Source: Gemmatimonadota bacterium (GTDB taxonomy: Bacteria; ARS69). From it: a stretch of DNA of 64,000 bases. The stretch covers positions 24,842-88,841 of the forward strand of contig JASLLL010000008.1 in NCBI GenBank assembly GCA_030747075.1, given 5' to 3'. Shown here in pieces: positions 17,941 to 27,501 of this stretch. The stretch's first letter is position 1; each line of letters opens with the position of its first letter. Below the pieces are notes generated by a model. That model was not told where the DNA came from. It saw nothing but the letters and a program-made list of their open reading frames with translations, and did no database searches. The translations under genes and the position numbers were made by a program.

Positions 17941-20316
17941 ATGAACGCTCATACGCTGCGCATACTGGAGTTTGACCGGATTCGTGCCCTCCTTGCGGGC
18001 ATGGCCCTGTCCGACGGGGGGCGCCGTCTCGCGGGCGCGCTGACTCCTTCCCCGGACCCGGGGGAGGTTGCAGAGCGTCTGGTGTGCGTCACAGAGGTCC
18101 TGCGCCTCATGGCGGACTCGGGGCTTCCGCTGCAGGGGCTGGAGGACATCGAGTCCGTTCTGGAGAGAATCCGCCCGGACGGCGCTGTGCTCACGGGAGA
18201 GGAAGCCGCGCGGGTCGGGAAGAATCTCCATGTCGCGCGCCGAGTGGCCCGCGTTCTGCATGAACGCCGGGAGGACACCCCGCGCCTGGCGGATCGCGCG
18301 GCCCGCCTTTCGCCGCAGGGGCCGCTGCGCGAGGAGATCGACCGATGCGTGGATTCCTCCGGAGAGGTCCTGGACGGGGCCAGCCCGGCGCTTCGCAAGC
18401 TTCGCCGGGAGCAGGAGGTGGTGCGGCAGCGGTTGCTCTCGCGACTGGGGGGGATCGTGCGGTCTCTCACGGGAGCGGGAGATGAACCCGTGGTCACGCT
18501 GCGCAGCGGGCGCTTTGTCCTCAGCGTTCGGAGGGATCGCTCGGGAAAACTGAACGGGGTCATCCACGGCCAGTCGGGCAGCGGGGCTTCAATCTATCTG
18601 GAGCCCTCGGCGGCGGTGGAAATGAACAACGAGCTGGCGGCTCTGCGCGGCTCGGAAGCCCGGGAGGTTCGCCGGATTCTCACCGAGATCACCGTGCGGG
18701 TCCGGGCGGTTCTCCCGGAACTGAAGGAGAACGAGAGCTGCCTCTGTGCTCTGGATCTCATCCACGCGTCGGGTCGCTTCTCGCGGGAGCTGGAATGCGT
18801 CCCCGCGCTGCCGTCTGAGGATGGCGCCCTGGAGGTCGTCCGGGGGGCGCACCCGCTGCTCCTTCTGGCGCTCCGGGAGACAGACGGGGTGGTCGTGCCG
18901 TTGGATTTCGCACTGGGAGGCGGGCACGCCCCGACGCTGGTGATCACCGGGCCCAACACCGGCGGGAAGACCGTTGCGCTGAAGACCGTGGGCCTGTTTG
19001 CGCTCATGAACCAGTCCGGGCTTCCACTTCCTGCCGCCGAAGGGACGAGGTTTCCGGTTTTCCGGCGGATTCATGCGGACATCGGGGACGAGCAGTCGAT
19101 CGAGCGCAGCCTGTCGACATTCTCCTCACACATGGCGCATGTGAACCAGGTTCTGTCGGAGGCGGACGGAGACACGCTGGTGCTGCTGGACGAAATCGGT
19201 GTCGGCACGGACCCGGAAGAAGGCGCGGCCCTCGCGAAGGCGGTTCTCACGCACCTGACGGAGTGCGGCGCACGGACGGTGGTGACCACCCACTATGGAT
19301 CGCTGAAGGCGTTCGCGCACGAGGCGGCGGGGATGGAGAACGCATCGCTGGAGTTCGATCGGGAGAGCCTGACGCCCACTTATCACTTCCTGCAGGGAGT
19401 TCCCGGGTCTTCGGAGGCGCTGTCTGTCGCCCAAAGGCTCGGCTTTCCGGAACCGCTGGTGGATGCGGCACGCCGGATGCTCGGCGAAGAGAAGGAGGCG
19501 GTGGAGGGGCTGCTGCAGGATCTCAGGGATCGGCGGGCGGAACTGGCCCACGCACAGGCGGATCTCGACGCGGAGAAGCAACGCGCGGTCATCGCCCGGG
19601 AGAAAGCGGAGGAGCGGCTTCGGGGGCTTGGGCAGGAGCGTCGGAAACTGGAGCGGGACGCGCTGGACAAGGCTCGCCGTCTGGTGGAGCAGGCAAAAGC
19701 GGAACTGGGCGAAATCCTCGGGGCGGCCCGGACCGACGCCGCGTCGGAGAAGGCTGCCGGACGCGCTCGCACGCGACTGGGGGAGATGGAAGGAGACCTG
19801 GAGCGGCGGCTCTCCCGGCAAGTGGAAGCCGGTCGGGCACCGGAACGCCCGGCGCGCGCAGAGGAGATCACGGAGGGAACGCCGGTGCTCATTTCCCGTG
19901 TGGGGTGGAAGGGGACCGCACTGGGCGCACCCGGTTCGTCGGGAAAGGTGGATGTGGCGGTGGGGTCTCTTCGCGTGGAAGTCCCGCTGGCGGATCTGGA
20001 GCTGCGGGCGCGGACTCGCGCGGAGAAGCGGCAGTCGGTGCCCGTCGTGCGCCGGGAGGATTCGGACAGTGTCTCGGAGATCGACCTTCGGGGAAAGACG
20101 GTGGACGAGGCCGTGGGAGAAGTGGATCGCGTCCTCGACGGACTGGTCGTCTCGGGCGGGTCGTGGGTGAGGATCATCCACGGGAAAGGGACGGGCGCAC
20201 TGCGCTCCGCCATCACGGCGGAACTGGAGCAGGACGCTCGCGTGAAGAGCTTTCGCACGGGAGAACCGGCGGAAGGCGGAACCGGCGTTACCATCGCCGT
20301 ACTGAACGGGGGTTAG
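17941..20316 (+). CDS. mutS2: Endonuclease/ribosome-rescue ATPase MutS2
   Basis: About 791 aa, typical. MutS2 lacks the mismatch-recognition domain of MutS; it has been linked to suppression of recombination and, more recently, to splitting of collided ribosomes. Order: core and clamp helices (1-320), ATPase with Walker A GPNTGGKT at residues 337-344, Walker B LVLLDEIGVGTDPEEGAAL, the long coiled coil (about 510-650), a KOW-like segment (TEGTPVLISRVGWKGTALG), and the C-terminal Smr nuclease domain (SEIDLRGKTVDEAVGEVDR, IIHGKGTGALR). The ATG at 17941 matches the conserved family N terminus (TLRILEFDRIRALLA). dnaG follows after 4 bp. Confidence 0.96.
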   Translation: MNAHTLRILEFDRIRALLAGMALSDGGRRLAGALTPSPDPGEVAERLVCVTEVLRLMADSGLPLQGLEDIESVLERIRPDGAVLTGEEAARVGKNLHVARRVARVLHERREDTPRLADRAARLSPQGPLREEIDRCVDSSGEVLDGASPALRKLRREQEVVRQRLLSRLGGIVRSLTGAGDEPVVTLRSGRFVLSVRRDRSGKLNGVIHGQSGSGASIYLEPSAAVEMNNELAALRGSEAREVRRILTEITVRVRAVLPELKENESCLCALDLIHASGRFSRELECVPALPSEDGALEVVRGAHPLLLLALRETDGVVVPLDFALGGGHAPTLVITGPNTGGKTVALKTVGLFALMNQSGLPLPAAEGTRFPVFRRIHADIGDEQSIERSLSTFSSHMAHVNQVLSEADGDTLVLLDEIGVGTDPEEGAALAKAVLTHLTECGARTVVTTHYGSLKAFAHEAAGMENASLEFDRESLTPTYHFLQGVPGSSEALSVAQRLGFPEPLVDAARRMLGEEKEAVEGLLQDLRDRRAELAHAQADLDAEKQRAVIAREKAEERLRGLGQERRKLERDALDKARRLVEQAKAELGEILGAARTDAASEKAAGRARTRLGEMEGDLERRLSRQVEAGRAPERPARAEEITEGTPVLISRVGWKGTALGAPGSSGKVDVAVGSLRVEVPLADLELRARTRAEKRQSVPVVRREDSDSVSEIDLRGKTVDEAVGEVDRVLDGLVVSGGSWVRIIHGKGTGALRSAITAELEQDARVKSFRTGEPAEGGTGVTIAVLNGG

Positions 20317-20320
20317 CATC

Positions 20321-22105
20321 GTGCCGACCGTGCCGGACCATGTCATCGCAGAGATCCGCGACCGCGTGGATCTTGTCGAGTTCGTGGGCCAGTATGTGGA
20401 CCTCAAGCGTTCCGGGCGGGCGTTTGTCGGGCTGTGCCCGTTCCACTCGGAGAAGACGCCTTCGTTCCATGTGAACCCGGATCGGGGCATCTATCACTGC
20501 TTCGGATGCAATGTCACCGGAGACCTGTTCCAGTTCTACATGGAAGAGGAGTCGTCGTCTTTCCCGGAAGCGCTTCGCGAGATGGCCCGCCGCGCGGGGG
20601 TGGATCTCTCCCGCTACGAGGGGAGACCGGGCAAGCCGGGAGAGCGCGACGCCATGTTCCGGGCACACGAGGTCGCCGCGACGCTCTTCCGGAAGGTGCT
20701 CGCATCTCGCGAGGGCGCACCGGCGCGTGCGGAACTTGAGCGACGGGCGCTGCCCGAGGAAGTCCTCGCGAAGTACCGCGTGGGGGCGTCGTCGGATTCG
20801 TGGGATTGCCTCCTGAAGGCGGCGGCGCGTGAAGGGCTGTCCGGGGATCTTCTGGCGAAGGCCGGGCTGGCGATCGCCCGGGACGGGAAATCCGGCCACT
20901 ACGACCGATTCCGCGACCGGCTCATGTTCCCCATCGAAGCGCCCGGCGGGAAGATCATCGGCTTCGGCGGGCGGGTTCTTGGCGAGGGGGAGCCGAAGTA
21001 CCTCAACACCCCGGAGACCCCGCTCTTCCAGAAGCGGCGCACGCTTTACGGGCTTCCGCAGGCCGCACGCTCCATCCGGGAGTCGCGGGAAGCGGTGCTC
21101 GTGGAGGGGTACACGGATGTTCTCGCGCTGGCGGCGGTCGGTGTCGAGAATGCGGTGGCGTCTCTGGGCACGGCGTTCACGGCGGAGCATGCGAAGGTGC
21201 TGGCGCGAAACGCGGAGCGCGTGACGGTGGTGTTCGACGGAGACGAGGCCGGTCGCCGTGCCGCACACGCGGGCACAGGGCCGCTTCTGGCCGAAGGGCT
21301 GGAGGTCCGCATGGCGGAGATGCCCCCGGGCGAAGACCCGGACAGCATGGTTCGCCAGAGCGGAGTCGGGGAGTTCCGGCGTTGCCTGGAGGAGGCACCC
21401 GGTGCGGTGGAAGCGCTTCTGGGCCAGGACGCCTTTGCGGAGGGTGCTGCCCGGGATCGTGCGGTGCGTCGCGTGCTGGACGCGCTCGACGGCATTGAAG
21501 ACCGTCTTCGCCGCCGCGTGTACCTGCAGGATCTGTCCCGCCGGACGGGGATTCCCGTAGGCCTTCTGGAGTCGCGGCCACGGGATCGCGCCGCCGAGAA
21601 GCGTCGGTCGCGAGAGGCTGCCGAGGCCGCTCCTGTTCGTCGGGAGACTCCGGACGCGCCGCCCTCCCGGCCTTCCCAGCCGGAACGCGCACTGCTCGGG
21701 ATCATGCTTCACGATGTGAGTCTTGCGGAGTCGCTTCTGGAACGACTTGCGCCATCGGACTTTGAAGACGACCTCGTTCGTCATGTGGTGGAAGAGGCCG
21801 GGGAGATCGCCGCGGGCGGGAGGGAACCCTCCGTGGAGAATCTCCTGGACGCCTTGCGGGAGAGCAAGGCCGCAGCGGAGCTTGTGGGGCGGCTGTCCGT
21901 GTCTCCGGAGTACGCCGTGGAAACAAAGCAACAGGCGGAAGATTGCGTGCGCGTTCTGGAACGGCGCTCGCTGAAGAGAGAAGCCTCGGGGCTTCTGGAT
22001 GAAGTGCGCCGCGCAGAGGCTTGCGGGCAGGAAGAGGAGGTCCGCGAAATCATGGGCCGACACGCGGAAGTGAAACGGAGGATTGCAGCGCTGGAGAAGA
22101 GGTAG
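20321..22105 (+). CDS. dnaG: DNA primase DnaG
   Basis: About 594 aa. DnaG makes RNA primers at the replication fork. The CHC2 zinc finger has Cys39, His42, Cys60 and Cys63 ([15 protein letters not shown] and [10 protein letters not shown]). The catalytic core contains [20 protein letters not shown] and [18 protein letters not shown], and the Toprim domain has [13 protein letters not shown] and [14 protein letters not shown]. The C-terminal helicase-interacting helical region (from about 440) is present though weakly conserved. The start is GTG, four bases after the mutS2 stop. mutS2-dnaG-rpoD forms a macromolecular-synthesis type operon. Confidence 0.96.
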   Translation: MPTVPDHVIAEIRDRVDLVEFVGQYVDLKRSGRAFVGLCPFHSEKTPSFHVNPDRGIYHCFGCNVTGDLFQFYMEEESSSFPEALREMARRAGVDLSRYEGRPGKPGERDAMFRAHEVAATLFRKVLASREGAPARAELERRALPEEVLAKYRVGASSDSWDCLLKAAAREGLSGDLLAKAGLAIARDGKSGHYDRFRDRLMFPIEAPGGKIIGFGGRVLGEGEPKYLNTPETPLFQKRRTLYGLPQAARSIRESREAVLVEGYTDVLALAAVGVENAVASLGTAFTAEHAKVLARNAERVTVVFDGDEAGRRAAHAGTGPLLAEGLEVRMAEMPPGEDPDSMVRQSGVGEFRRCLEEAPGAVEALLGQDAFAEGAARDRAVRRVLDALDGIEDRLRRRVYLQDLSRRTGIPVGLLESRPRDRAAEKRRSREAAEAAPVRRETPDAPPSRPSQPERALLGIMLHDVSLAESLLERLAPSDFEDDLVRHVVEEAGEIAAGGREPSVENLLDALRESKAAAELVGRLSVSPEYAVETKQQAEDCVRVLERRSLKREASGLLDEVRRAEACGQEEEVREIMGRHAEVKRRIAALEKR

Positions 22106-22226
22106 TGGGGGACCTGGCCGCTTCAGCCGACCGGCTTCGCCGGCGACTGAGCAGCGAGACCGTCAGTGGAGGAGAAGACCGAAGACCCGAACACGAAGTC
22201 GAAACCTACCCGGAGGATATCGGTTG

Positions 22227-23972
22227 ATGGCAACGAAGAAGAAGCGTCAGGCAAAGACCCTGGAGACACTGAAGTCGCTGGGGGGCAAGCAGGGGTTCGT
22301 CACATACGACCAGGTCAACGAAAGCCTGGCTGACGACGCATCCCTGGAGGACATGGACGACATCTACCAGTCGCTCAACAAGCTGAAGCTCTATGTGGCG
22401 GACACCGTGCAGGAAGGGCGGGAGCGCGTCGCCCGGAAGAAGGGTCGCAAGAAGGCGGCGGATACGGTGCTCCCCGCGTCGGCCGTCCGATTCGACGACC
22501 CGGTTCGTATGTACCTGCGTGAGATGGGCCGTGTTCCGCTTCTGGATCGTGCGGGAGAGGTGGAGATTGCGAAGCGTATCGAGAAGGGCCAGATCATGGT
22601 GCTTCAGACCGTGTTCCGAAGCGCGAGTTCCATCAAGGAACTTCAGGCGACCTCCGCCAAGGTCACGCGCGAGAAGATGAAACTGGAGGACTTCGTCCGA
22701 GTGGACGCAGGGTCTTTCGGGGCGGCGGCGATTCCTGGAGAGAAGGAACGCAAGGCGGCGGCCCAGTGTGTGAGGAAGATCGGTCGGGTTCACAACGAAC
22801 TGAGGAAACTGGCGGAGTCTCCGCCTCGCGCATCCTGGACGGAGAAGGAACGGCAAAGATACGACAAGCGCCGCGCGACGCTTCGCGATCGGATGAACCT
22901 GGAACTTCTCGCGCTGCGCCTCAACCCGTTCCAGGCGGAGCGGTTCGCCGAGCGCATGAAGGGGTTGGAGGCACGCGTGCGGGAGTCGGAGGAGGAGATC
23001 CGGCGCGTGGAGGACGCCGTTGGAATCACGGCGGAGGAGATCAATCTTCTGCTGAAGGCGAACGGGGGAAAGAAGTCGCCGTCGAAGAAGAAGGCGCGGT
23101 TGTCGATCGAGGACCTGGACGAATACGCCCGGCAGATCCGCAACGAGAGACGCAAGATCAAACGCGTGGAGCAGGAGGCCATGTGCAAGGCGTCGGACCT
23201 TCACGAACTGCGAGATTCCATCCGGGCCGGCGAGCGCATGACCGATCAGGCGAAGAAGGAAATGATCGAAGCGAATGTGCGCCTCGTGATTTCGATCGCC
23301 AAGCGATACACGAACCGCGGTCTGGAGTTCCTGGATCTTATTCAGGAGGGGAACTCGGGACTCATGCGCGCGGTCGACAAGTTTGACTACAAGCGCGGCT
23401 ACAAGTTCTCTACCTATGCCACATGGTGGATCCGCCAGGCGATCACGCGTGCGATTGCGGATCAGGCGCGGACGATCCGTGTTCCCGTTCACATGATCGA
23501 AGCCATCAACAAGGTGGTGCGTGCCAGCCGTCGGTTGGTGCAGGAGTACGGCCGGGAACCGCTGCCGGAAGAGGTGGCGAAGAAACTCGATATGCCGGTG
23601 GAGAAGGTGAAGTCGGTGTTGAAGGCGGCACAGGAGCCGATCTCGCTGGACCGTCCCATCGGTGAAGACGAGGATTCCAACCTCGGAGACTTCATCGAGG
23701 ATACCGCGGCCATCAATCCTGCGCACTCGGCTGCGTTTGCGATGCTTCAGGAGCAGATGTCGAATGTGCTGTCGACGCTGACACATCGGGAAGAGAAAGT
23801 CGTGCGGCTGCGTTTCGGGCTGGGTGACGGGTGTCCCCGAACGCTGGAGGAGGTCGGCGCCATCTTCAATGTGACACGAGAGCGTGTGAGGCAGATCGAG
23901 TCGAAGGCGCTGCGGAAGTTGCGTCATCCGTCCCGGGCGCGGAAGCTCCAGGGCTATATCGAAATGCCATGA
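22227..23972 (+). CDS. rpoD: Primary sigma factor RpoD (sigma-70)
   Basis: About 581 aa. Region 1.1 is at the N terminus ([20 protein letters not shown]), region 1.2 is [20 protein letters not shown], followed by a long non-conserved region (about 140-310). Region 2 contains [20 protein letters not shown]-like sequence (here [19 protein letters not shown]), [20 protein letters not shown], and [17 protein letters not shown]. Region 3 and region 4.2 ([31 protein letters not shown]) are complete. It recognises TTGACA/TATAAT-type promoters, consistent with the promoters seen in this window. ATG 22227 is preceded by GGAGGATAT. The 121-bp gap after dnaG holds a short CCGGC/GCCGG hairpin near 22133. 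Confidence 0.97.
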   Translation: MATKKKRQAKTLETLKSLGGKQGFVTYDQVNESLADDASLEDMDDIYQSLNKLKLYVADTVQEGRERVARKKGRKKAADTVLPASAVRFDDPVRMYLREMGRVPLLDRAGEVEIAKRIEKGQIMVLQTVFRSASSIKELQATSAKVTREKMKLEDFVRVDAGSFGAAAIPGEKERKAAAQCVRKIGRVHNELRKLAESPPRASWTEKERQRYDKRRATLRDRMNLELLALRLNPFQAERFAERMKGLEARVRESEEEIRRVEDAVGITAEEINLLLKANGGKKSPSKKKARLSIEDLDEYARQIRNERRKIKRVEQEAMCKASDLHELRDSIRAGERMTDQAKKEMIEANVRLVISIAKRYTNRGLEFLDLIQEGNSGLMRAVDKFDYKRGYKFSTYATWWIRQAITRAIADQARTIRVPVHMIEAINKVVRASRRLVQEYGREPLPEEVAKKLDMPVEKVKSVLKAAQEPISLDRPIGEDEDSNLGDFIEDTAAINPAHSAAFAMLQEQMSNVLSTLTHREEKVVRLRFGLGDGCPRTLEEVGAIFNVTRERVRQIESKALRKLRHPSRARKLQGYIEMP

Positions 23973-23982
23973 GGAGGACGCG

Positions 23983-24528
23983 TTGAACTTTCGATCCACG
24001 GAACTGGATGGCGTGCTCCTGGTGGAGCCAAGGGTCTTTCGGGATGACCGCGGTTTCTTCCTGGAGACTTTTCGAGACTCTGCGCTTCGTGAAGCGGGCG
24101 TGGAGGCGGACTTCGTACAGGACAACCACTCCCGGTCAATGAAGGGCACCATCCGTGCGCTTCACTTCCAGATTTCGCCCGGCCAACCGAAACTCGTGCG
24201 CTGCGCCCGCGGTTCGGTCTGGGATGTGGTGGTGGATCTGCGCCGGTCGTCGAGCACCTTCGGAAAGTGGTTCTCGACGGAACTCACCGACGAGAACCAC
24301 CGGCAGATTCTCGTGCCGGTGGGGTTTGCGCACGGGTTCTGCGTGACGAGCGACATCGCGGATGTTGTGTATCGGTGCGGGAGTTACTACGAGCCGTCCA
24401 CCGAGCGGGGCATCGCGTGGGACGACCCCGATCTGGCGATTCCCTGGCCCACGGACGCGCCGGTTCTGTCGGATCGGGACCAGAGCAACCCCCGACTGGC
24501 TGACTACGACGGGCCGCTCTTTCCGTGA
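23983..24528 (+). CDS. rfbC: dTDP-4-dehydrorhamnose 3,5-epimerase
   Basis: About 181 aa cupin enzyme making dTDP-4-dehydro-L-rhamnose in the dTDP-rhamnose pathway. Family motifs: PRVFRDDRGFFLETFRDS, FVQDNHSRSMKGTIRALHFQ (catalytic His in LHFQ), KLVRCARGSVWDVVVDLR, and the closing VPVGFAHGFCVTSD. The start is TTG with GGAGGAC upstream, 10 bp after rpoD. The other rhamnose genes (rfbA, B, D) are not here; the MFS gene overlaps its stop. Confidence 0.95.
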   Translation: MNFRSTELDGVLLVEPRVFRDDRGFFLETFRDSALREAGVEADFVQDNHSRSMKGTIRALHFQISPGQPKLVRCARGSVWDVVVDLRRSSSTFGKWFSTELTDENHRQILVPVGFAHGFCVTSDIADVVYRCGSYYEPSTERGIAWDDPDLAIPWPTDAPVLSDRDQSNPRLADYDGPLFP

Positions 24529-25766
24529 CAGACGCCCCCGGGGAGGGGACCCCCGTCTGGCGGACCAATCTCCGCGTTCTCATGGCGGCCCAGCTTCTCG
24601 CGGTTTCCGCGATGGCGATCGTGATCCCGTTCATCCCGTTTTTCGTGCGGGAGCTGGGGGTCGTGGAGCGGACGGCCGTGGAGCGATGGTCGGGGGTCGT
24701 GTTCTCCGGTCCGTTTCTGATGGCTGGGCTGCTGGCTCCGGTGTGGGGGTTTCTGGGCGACCGATTTGGCCATCGCGCCATGGTGATTCGCGCGATTTCC
24801 GGGCTGGCGCTGGTGAACTTCGCGCTGGCGTTCGTGCGAACGCCGATGGAGTTCTGGGTGCTTCGTCTTGTGCAGGGGGCCGTGTCGGGGTTCATCCCCG
24901 CGGCGCTGGCGATCACCTCGGCGGGGACACCTTCGCGCCACCTCCCGCAGGCACTGGGGACGCTTCAGGCGGCGGCGTCGGCGGGGCGGCTGATCGGGCC
25001 GGCGGTGGGGGGGGTGCTGGCGGCGGTGCTCGCGTTTCGGTCGATCTTTCTCCTGGTCGCGGGGCTGACCGCAGCGGCGGCGGTCATGATTGTGCTCTGG
25101 CTGAAGGAGCCCCCGCGGGCGGAGACGGCAACCCGGGGCACGGCACGGGCGGGCGTGCGGCACATCCTCGGGGACGGTAGGACGCTGGCCGCACTTGCGC
25201 TGCTGCTTCTTCTGATGACAGGCGCCAGCATGACGATGCCCGTATTCCCCCTTTTCGTGGAAGATCTCTTCGGGACGGACGGGGCGACACTCCTGACCGG
25301 GATCGGGTTTGCGGCCGTGGCGCTGGCGACGCTGCTGACGGCGGTTCGTCTGGGGTGGCTGTCGGCGCGGTTCGGGCTGCGCGGTGTGCTGGCGGGGTCG
25401 CTCGGGGTGACAACGGTCGCGCTGGTCGCACATCCGCATGTCGCGGGCATGGGGACGATGCTTGCCGTGCGCGCGCTTCTCGGCGTCGGGGTGGCAGGGA
25501 TTGTCCCGACGCTTCATTCGATCGTCGGGCGGCGCACGCCGGAGGGAATGCGGGGGGCGGTGATGGGGTTCGCTTCGTCCGCAACCATCTTCGGCTTCTT
25601 CCTGGGGCCGCTTGCCGGGGGATGGCTGGCAGGGCATGTGGGCGTGGACGGGGTGTTTCGGGTGGCCGCCGGGTTGACCTTTGCCGGGCTGGTGTGTGTG
25701 CTCTTGATTCGCCGCGGGGGCGGGAGCCGCAGGGTGATCCGGCTGCCGGTGCCGACGCCTCGATAA
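24525..25766 (+). CDS. Major facilitator superfamily transporter
   Basis: About 413 aa with twelve predicted membrane helices. The MFS motif A between helices 2 and 3 reads GFLGDRFGHRAMVIRA, and a related copy follows in the second half (LSARFGLRGVLAG). The profile (two 6-helix halves, central loop near residue 200 with LKEPPRAETATRG) resembles drug:proton antiporters of the DHA1 type, but the substrate is unknown. GTG start overlaps the rfbC stop (GTGA). Confidence 0.88.
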   Translation: MTDAPGEGTPVWRTNLRVLMAAQLLAVSAMAIVIPFIPFFVRELGVVERTAVERWSGVVFSGPFLMAGLLAPVWGFLGDRFGHRAMVIRAISGLALVNFALAFVRTPMEFWVLRLVQGAVSGFIPAALAITSAGTPSRHLPQALGTLQAAASAGRLIGPAVGGVLAAVLAFRSIFLLVAGLTAAAAVMIVLWLKEPPRAETATRGTARAGVRHILGDGRTLAALALLLLLMTGASMTMPVFPLFVEDLFGTDGATLLTGIGFAAVALATLLTAVRLGWLSARFGLRGVLAGSLGVTTVALVAHPHVAGMGTMLAVRALLGVGVAGIVPTLHSIVGRRTPEGMRGAVMGFASSATIFGFFLGPLAGGWLAGHVGVDGVFRVAAGLTFAGLVCVLLIRRGGGSRRVIRLPVPTPR

Positions 25767-25857
25767 GGAGGCGCAGGATCGTCCGCTGGAGTGATCGGGC
25801 TGGCCGGGGGGAGTTCACGAAGCGGGCCCCGGGTTGCGGCGCGGCATTCCCCCGGCA

Positions 25858-25866
25858 TGCTATATT
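25858..25866 (+). promoter_or_regulatory. Extended -10 promoter of the carbonic anhydrase gene
   Basis: TGCTATATT forms an extended -10 (TG-n-TATATT) 23 bp before the ATG; no good -35 is present at the normal distance. Moderate support only. Confidence 0.45.
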
Positions 25867-25888
25867 GCCCGAGCGAGAGGAGACGCTC

Positions 25889-26371
25889 ATGGACCGTGCG
25901 CAGGAAGTGCTGAAGCAACTGAGAGACGGAAACCGGCGCTTCGTCGCGGGTGAAGGGAGGATCGGGTCCGTCATCACTCCGCTGCGGCGTACGGAAGTGG
26001 CCCCGGCGCAGTCCCCGTCCGCCGTCGTTCTGGGGTGCTCGGACTCGCGCGTGCCCCCGGAGGTCGTGTTCGATCAGGGACTGGGTGATCTTTTCGTCGT
26101 GCGCGTGGCCGGGAATGTCGCTGCGCCCTCCGTGATCAAGAGCATCGAGTTTGCGGTCGGGCAGTTTGATGTGCCACTGATCGTTGTCATGGGGCATACG
26201 AACTGCGGGGCCACGCAAACGCCCCGGGCCAACACTTGCGCATCCGCAGAAGAGTTGCGAACGCGCACCGGGCTGCTCGGGGAGCGTGTCAGGCGAGGCG
26301 AACTACTTGTCGCGTGCGCGGAGTATTCGCTTTCCACGGGCGTGGTGGACTTCTTCGACCGATCACTTTGA
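25889..26371 (+). CDS. Beta-carbonic anhydrase, internally shortened
   Basis: About 160 aa. Zinc ligands of beta-carbonic anhydrase are present: Cys50 and Asp52 (GCSDSRVPPEVVFDQGLGD), His103 and Cys106 (MGHTNCGAT). The C-terminal ACAEYSLSTGVVDFF matches the last strand of the family. But between these parts only about 35 residues remain, whereas relatives have about 80-90; the helical segment that usually contains an RxNVRxxxxxL motif is reduced to RANTCASAEELRT. This looks like an in-frame internal deletion of roughly 45 residues in a gene that would otherwise convert CO2 and bicarbonate. Whether the product folds is unclear. ATG 25889 is preceded by GAGAGGAG. Confidence 0.8.
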   Translation: MDRAQEVLKQLRDGNRRFVAGEGRIGSVITPLRRTEVAPAQSPSAVVLGCSDSRVPPEVVFDQGLGDLFVVRVAGNVAAPSVIKSIEFAVGQFDVPLIVVMGHTNCGATQTPRANTCASAEELRTRTGLLGERVRRGELLVACAEYSLSTGVVDFFDRSL

Positions 26372-26403
26372 CGGCAGCCACTCCTTCCTGCGGAGTTCAT
26401 CAC

Positions 26404-27387
26404 ATGCACGCGTTTCTGACAGGCGGCACCGGATTCCTCGGCGGGGAACTCGTTCGCCTTCTTGTGGGGGGCGGCTGGAAGGTGACGGCGCTTCACCGGC
26501 CGTCGTCCGAGATGACGCGGCTTCGCGCAGCTGCCGTCACGCCCGTCGAAGGAACGCTGGAGGACGCGGACTCGCTGCGGCGCGCCATGCCGGAAGGCGT
26601 GGACGCCGTATTCCATGTGGCGGCGGTCGTGAGCTTCTGGTCGCGACGCGATCAGGAACAGACGCGCGCGAATGTGATCGGGACACGAAATGTCGTCGAG
26701 GCGGCGCTGGCCTCCGGCGCGGGCCGCTTCGTCCATACATCGAGCATTGCCGCGTTCGGCCGGCACGCCGGCATCATCACCGAATCGACCCCGTCGAATG
26801 CAGCGTCCAGCGACATCCGGTACCTCCAGACGAAGGCGCTTGCCGAAGAGGAGGTTCGTCGCGGAATGGACCGCGGACTGGATGCCGTCTTCCTGAACCC
26901 GGCGAACATCCTCGGCCCCGGCGATTCCGCTCACTGGGCGAAGCTGCTTCAGATGGTGGACAGGGGGCACCTTCCCGGGCTTCCCCCCGGGCGCGGTTCC
27001 TTCTGTCATGTGCGTGAAGTGGCCCTTGCGCACCTGCGAGCGTTCGAGCGCGGCCGCACCGGGCACCACTATCTTCTGGGGGGCGCGGACGCAGACTATG
27101 CCGTGGTCGCGCGCGAGGCCGCGCGGATTCTCGGCCGGACGATCCCGGAACGCACGCTGCCATTGTGGGCATTTCGGATTCTCGGTCGCGCCCTTGAGTG
27201 GGGATCGCACCTGACCGGAAAGGAACCCGCCATCACACCGGAAAAGGCAAGCCTCGCCTCCACGCACATGGTGTGCAGTTCTGAAAAAGCAAGCCGCGAA
27301 CTCGGATACCGCACGCCCACGCTGACGGAAATGCTGGAAGAGAGCGTCGCCTGGCTTCGTAGTGAGGGATTGCTGTCGTCGATGTGA
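26404..27387 (+). CDS. NAD(P)-dependent epimerase/dehydratase-family (SDR) protein
   Basis: About 327 aa extended SDR. Nucleotide-binding motif GGTGFLGGELVRLL at residues 7-20, D-A-V-F-H-V-A-A-V-V-S mid-domain motif, catalytic Ser in VHTSSIAAFG and the YxxxK pair in YLQTKALAEE. The sequence resembles dihydroflavonol reductase/HpnA-type members, which reduce or epimerise sugar-nucleotide or terpenoid substrates; the substrate is not predictable. It begins 32 bp after the carbonic anhydrase gene. Confidence 0.88.
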   Translation: MHAFLTGGTGFLGGELVRLLVGGGWKVTALHRPSSEMTRLRAAAVTPVEGTLEDADSLRRAMPEGVDAVFHVAAVVSFWSRRDQEQTRANVIGTRNVVEAALASGAGRFVHTSSIAAFGRHAGIITESTPSNAASSDIRYLQTKALAEEEVRRGMDRGLDAVFLNPANILGPGDSAHWAKLLQMVDRGHLPGLPPGRGSFCHVREVALAHLRAFERGRTGHHYLLGGADADYAVVAREAARILGRTIPERTLPLWAFRILGRALEWGSHLTGKEPAITPEKASLASTHMVCSSEKASRELGYRTPTLTEMLEESVAWLRSEGLLSSM

Positions 27388-27442
27388 CAGCGTTGCCGAA
27401 AGCCCCGGCCCGCTCTTGAAGCGGGCGCGACGCGCGTCAAGG

Positions 27443-27472
27443 TTGTGGCACCCCGGTCGGAGTCGGTACACT
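27443..27472 (+). promoter_or_regulatory. Putative promoter of the Asp-box repeat protein gene
   Basis: TTGTGG (27443-27448) and TACACT (27467-27472), 18 bp apart. A start near 27479 excludes translation from codons upstream of it and supports the GTG at 27502. Confidence 0.5.
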
Positions 27473-27501
27473 GGTCACAGTCCGCCTGCCCGGGAGGTGT
27501 T

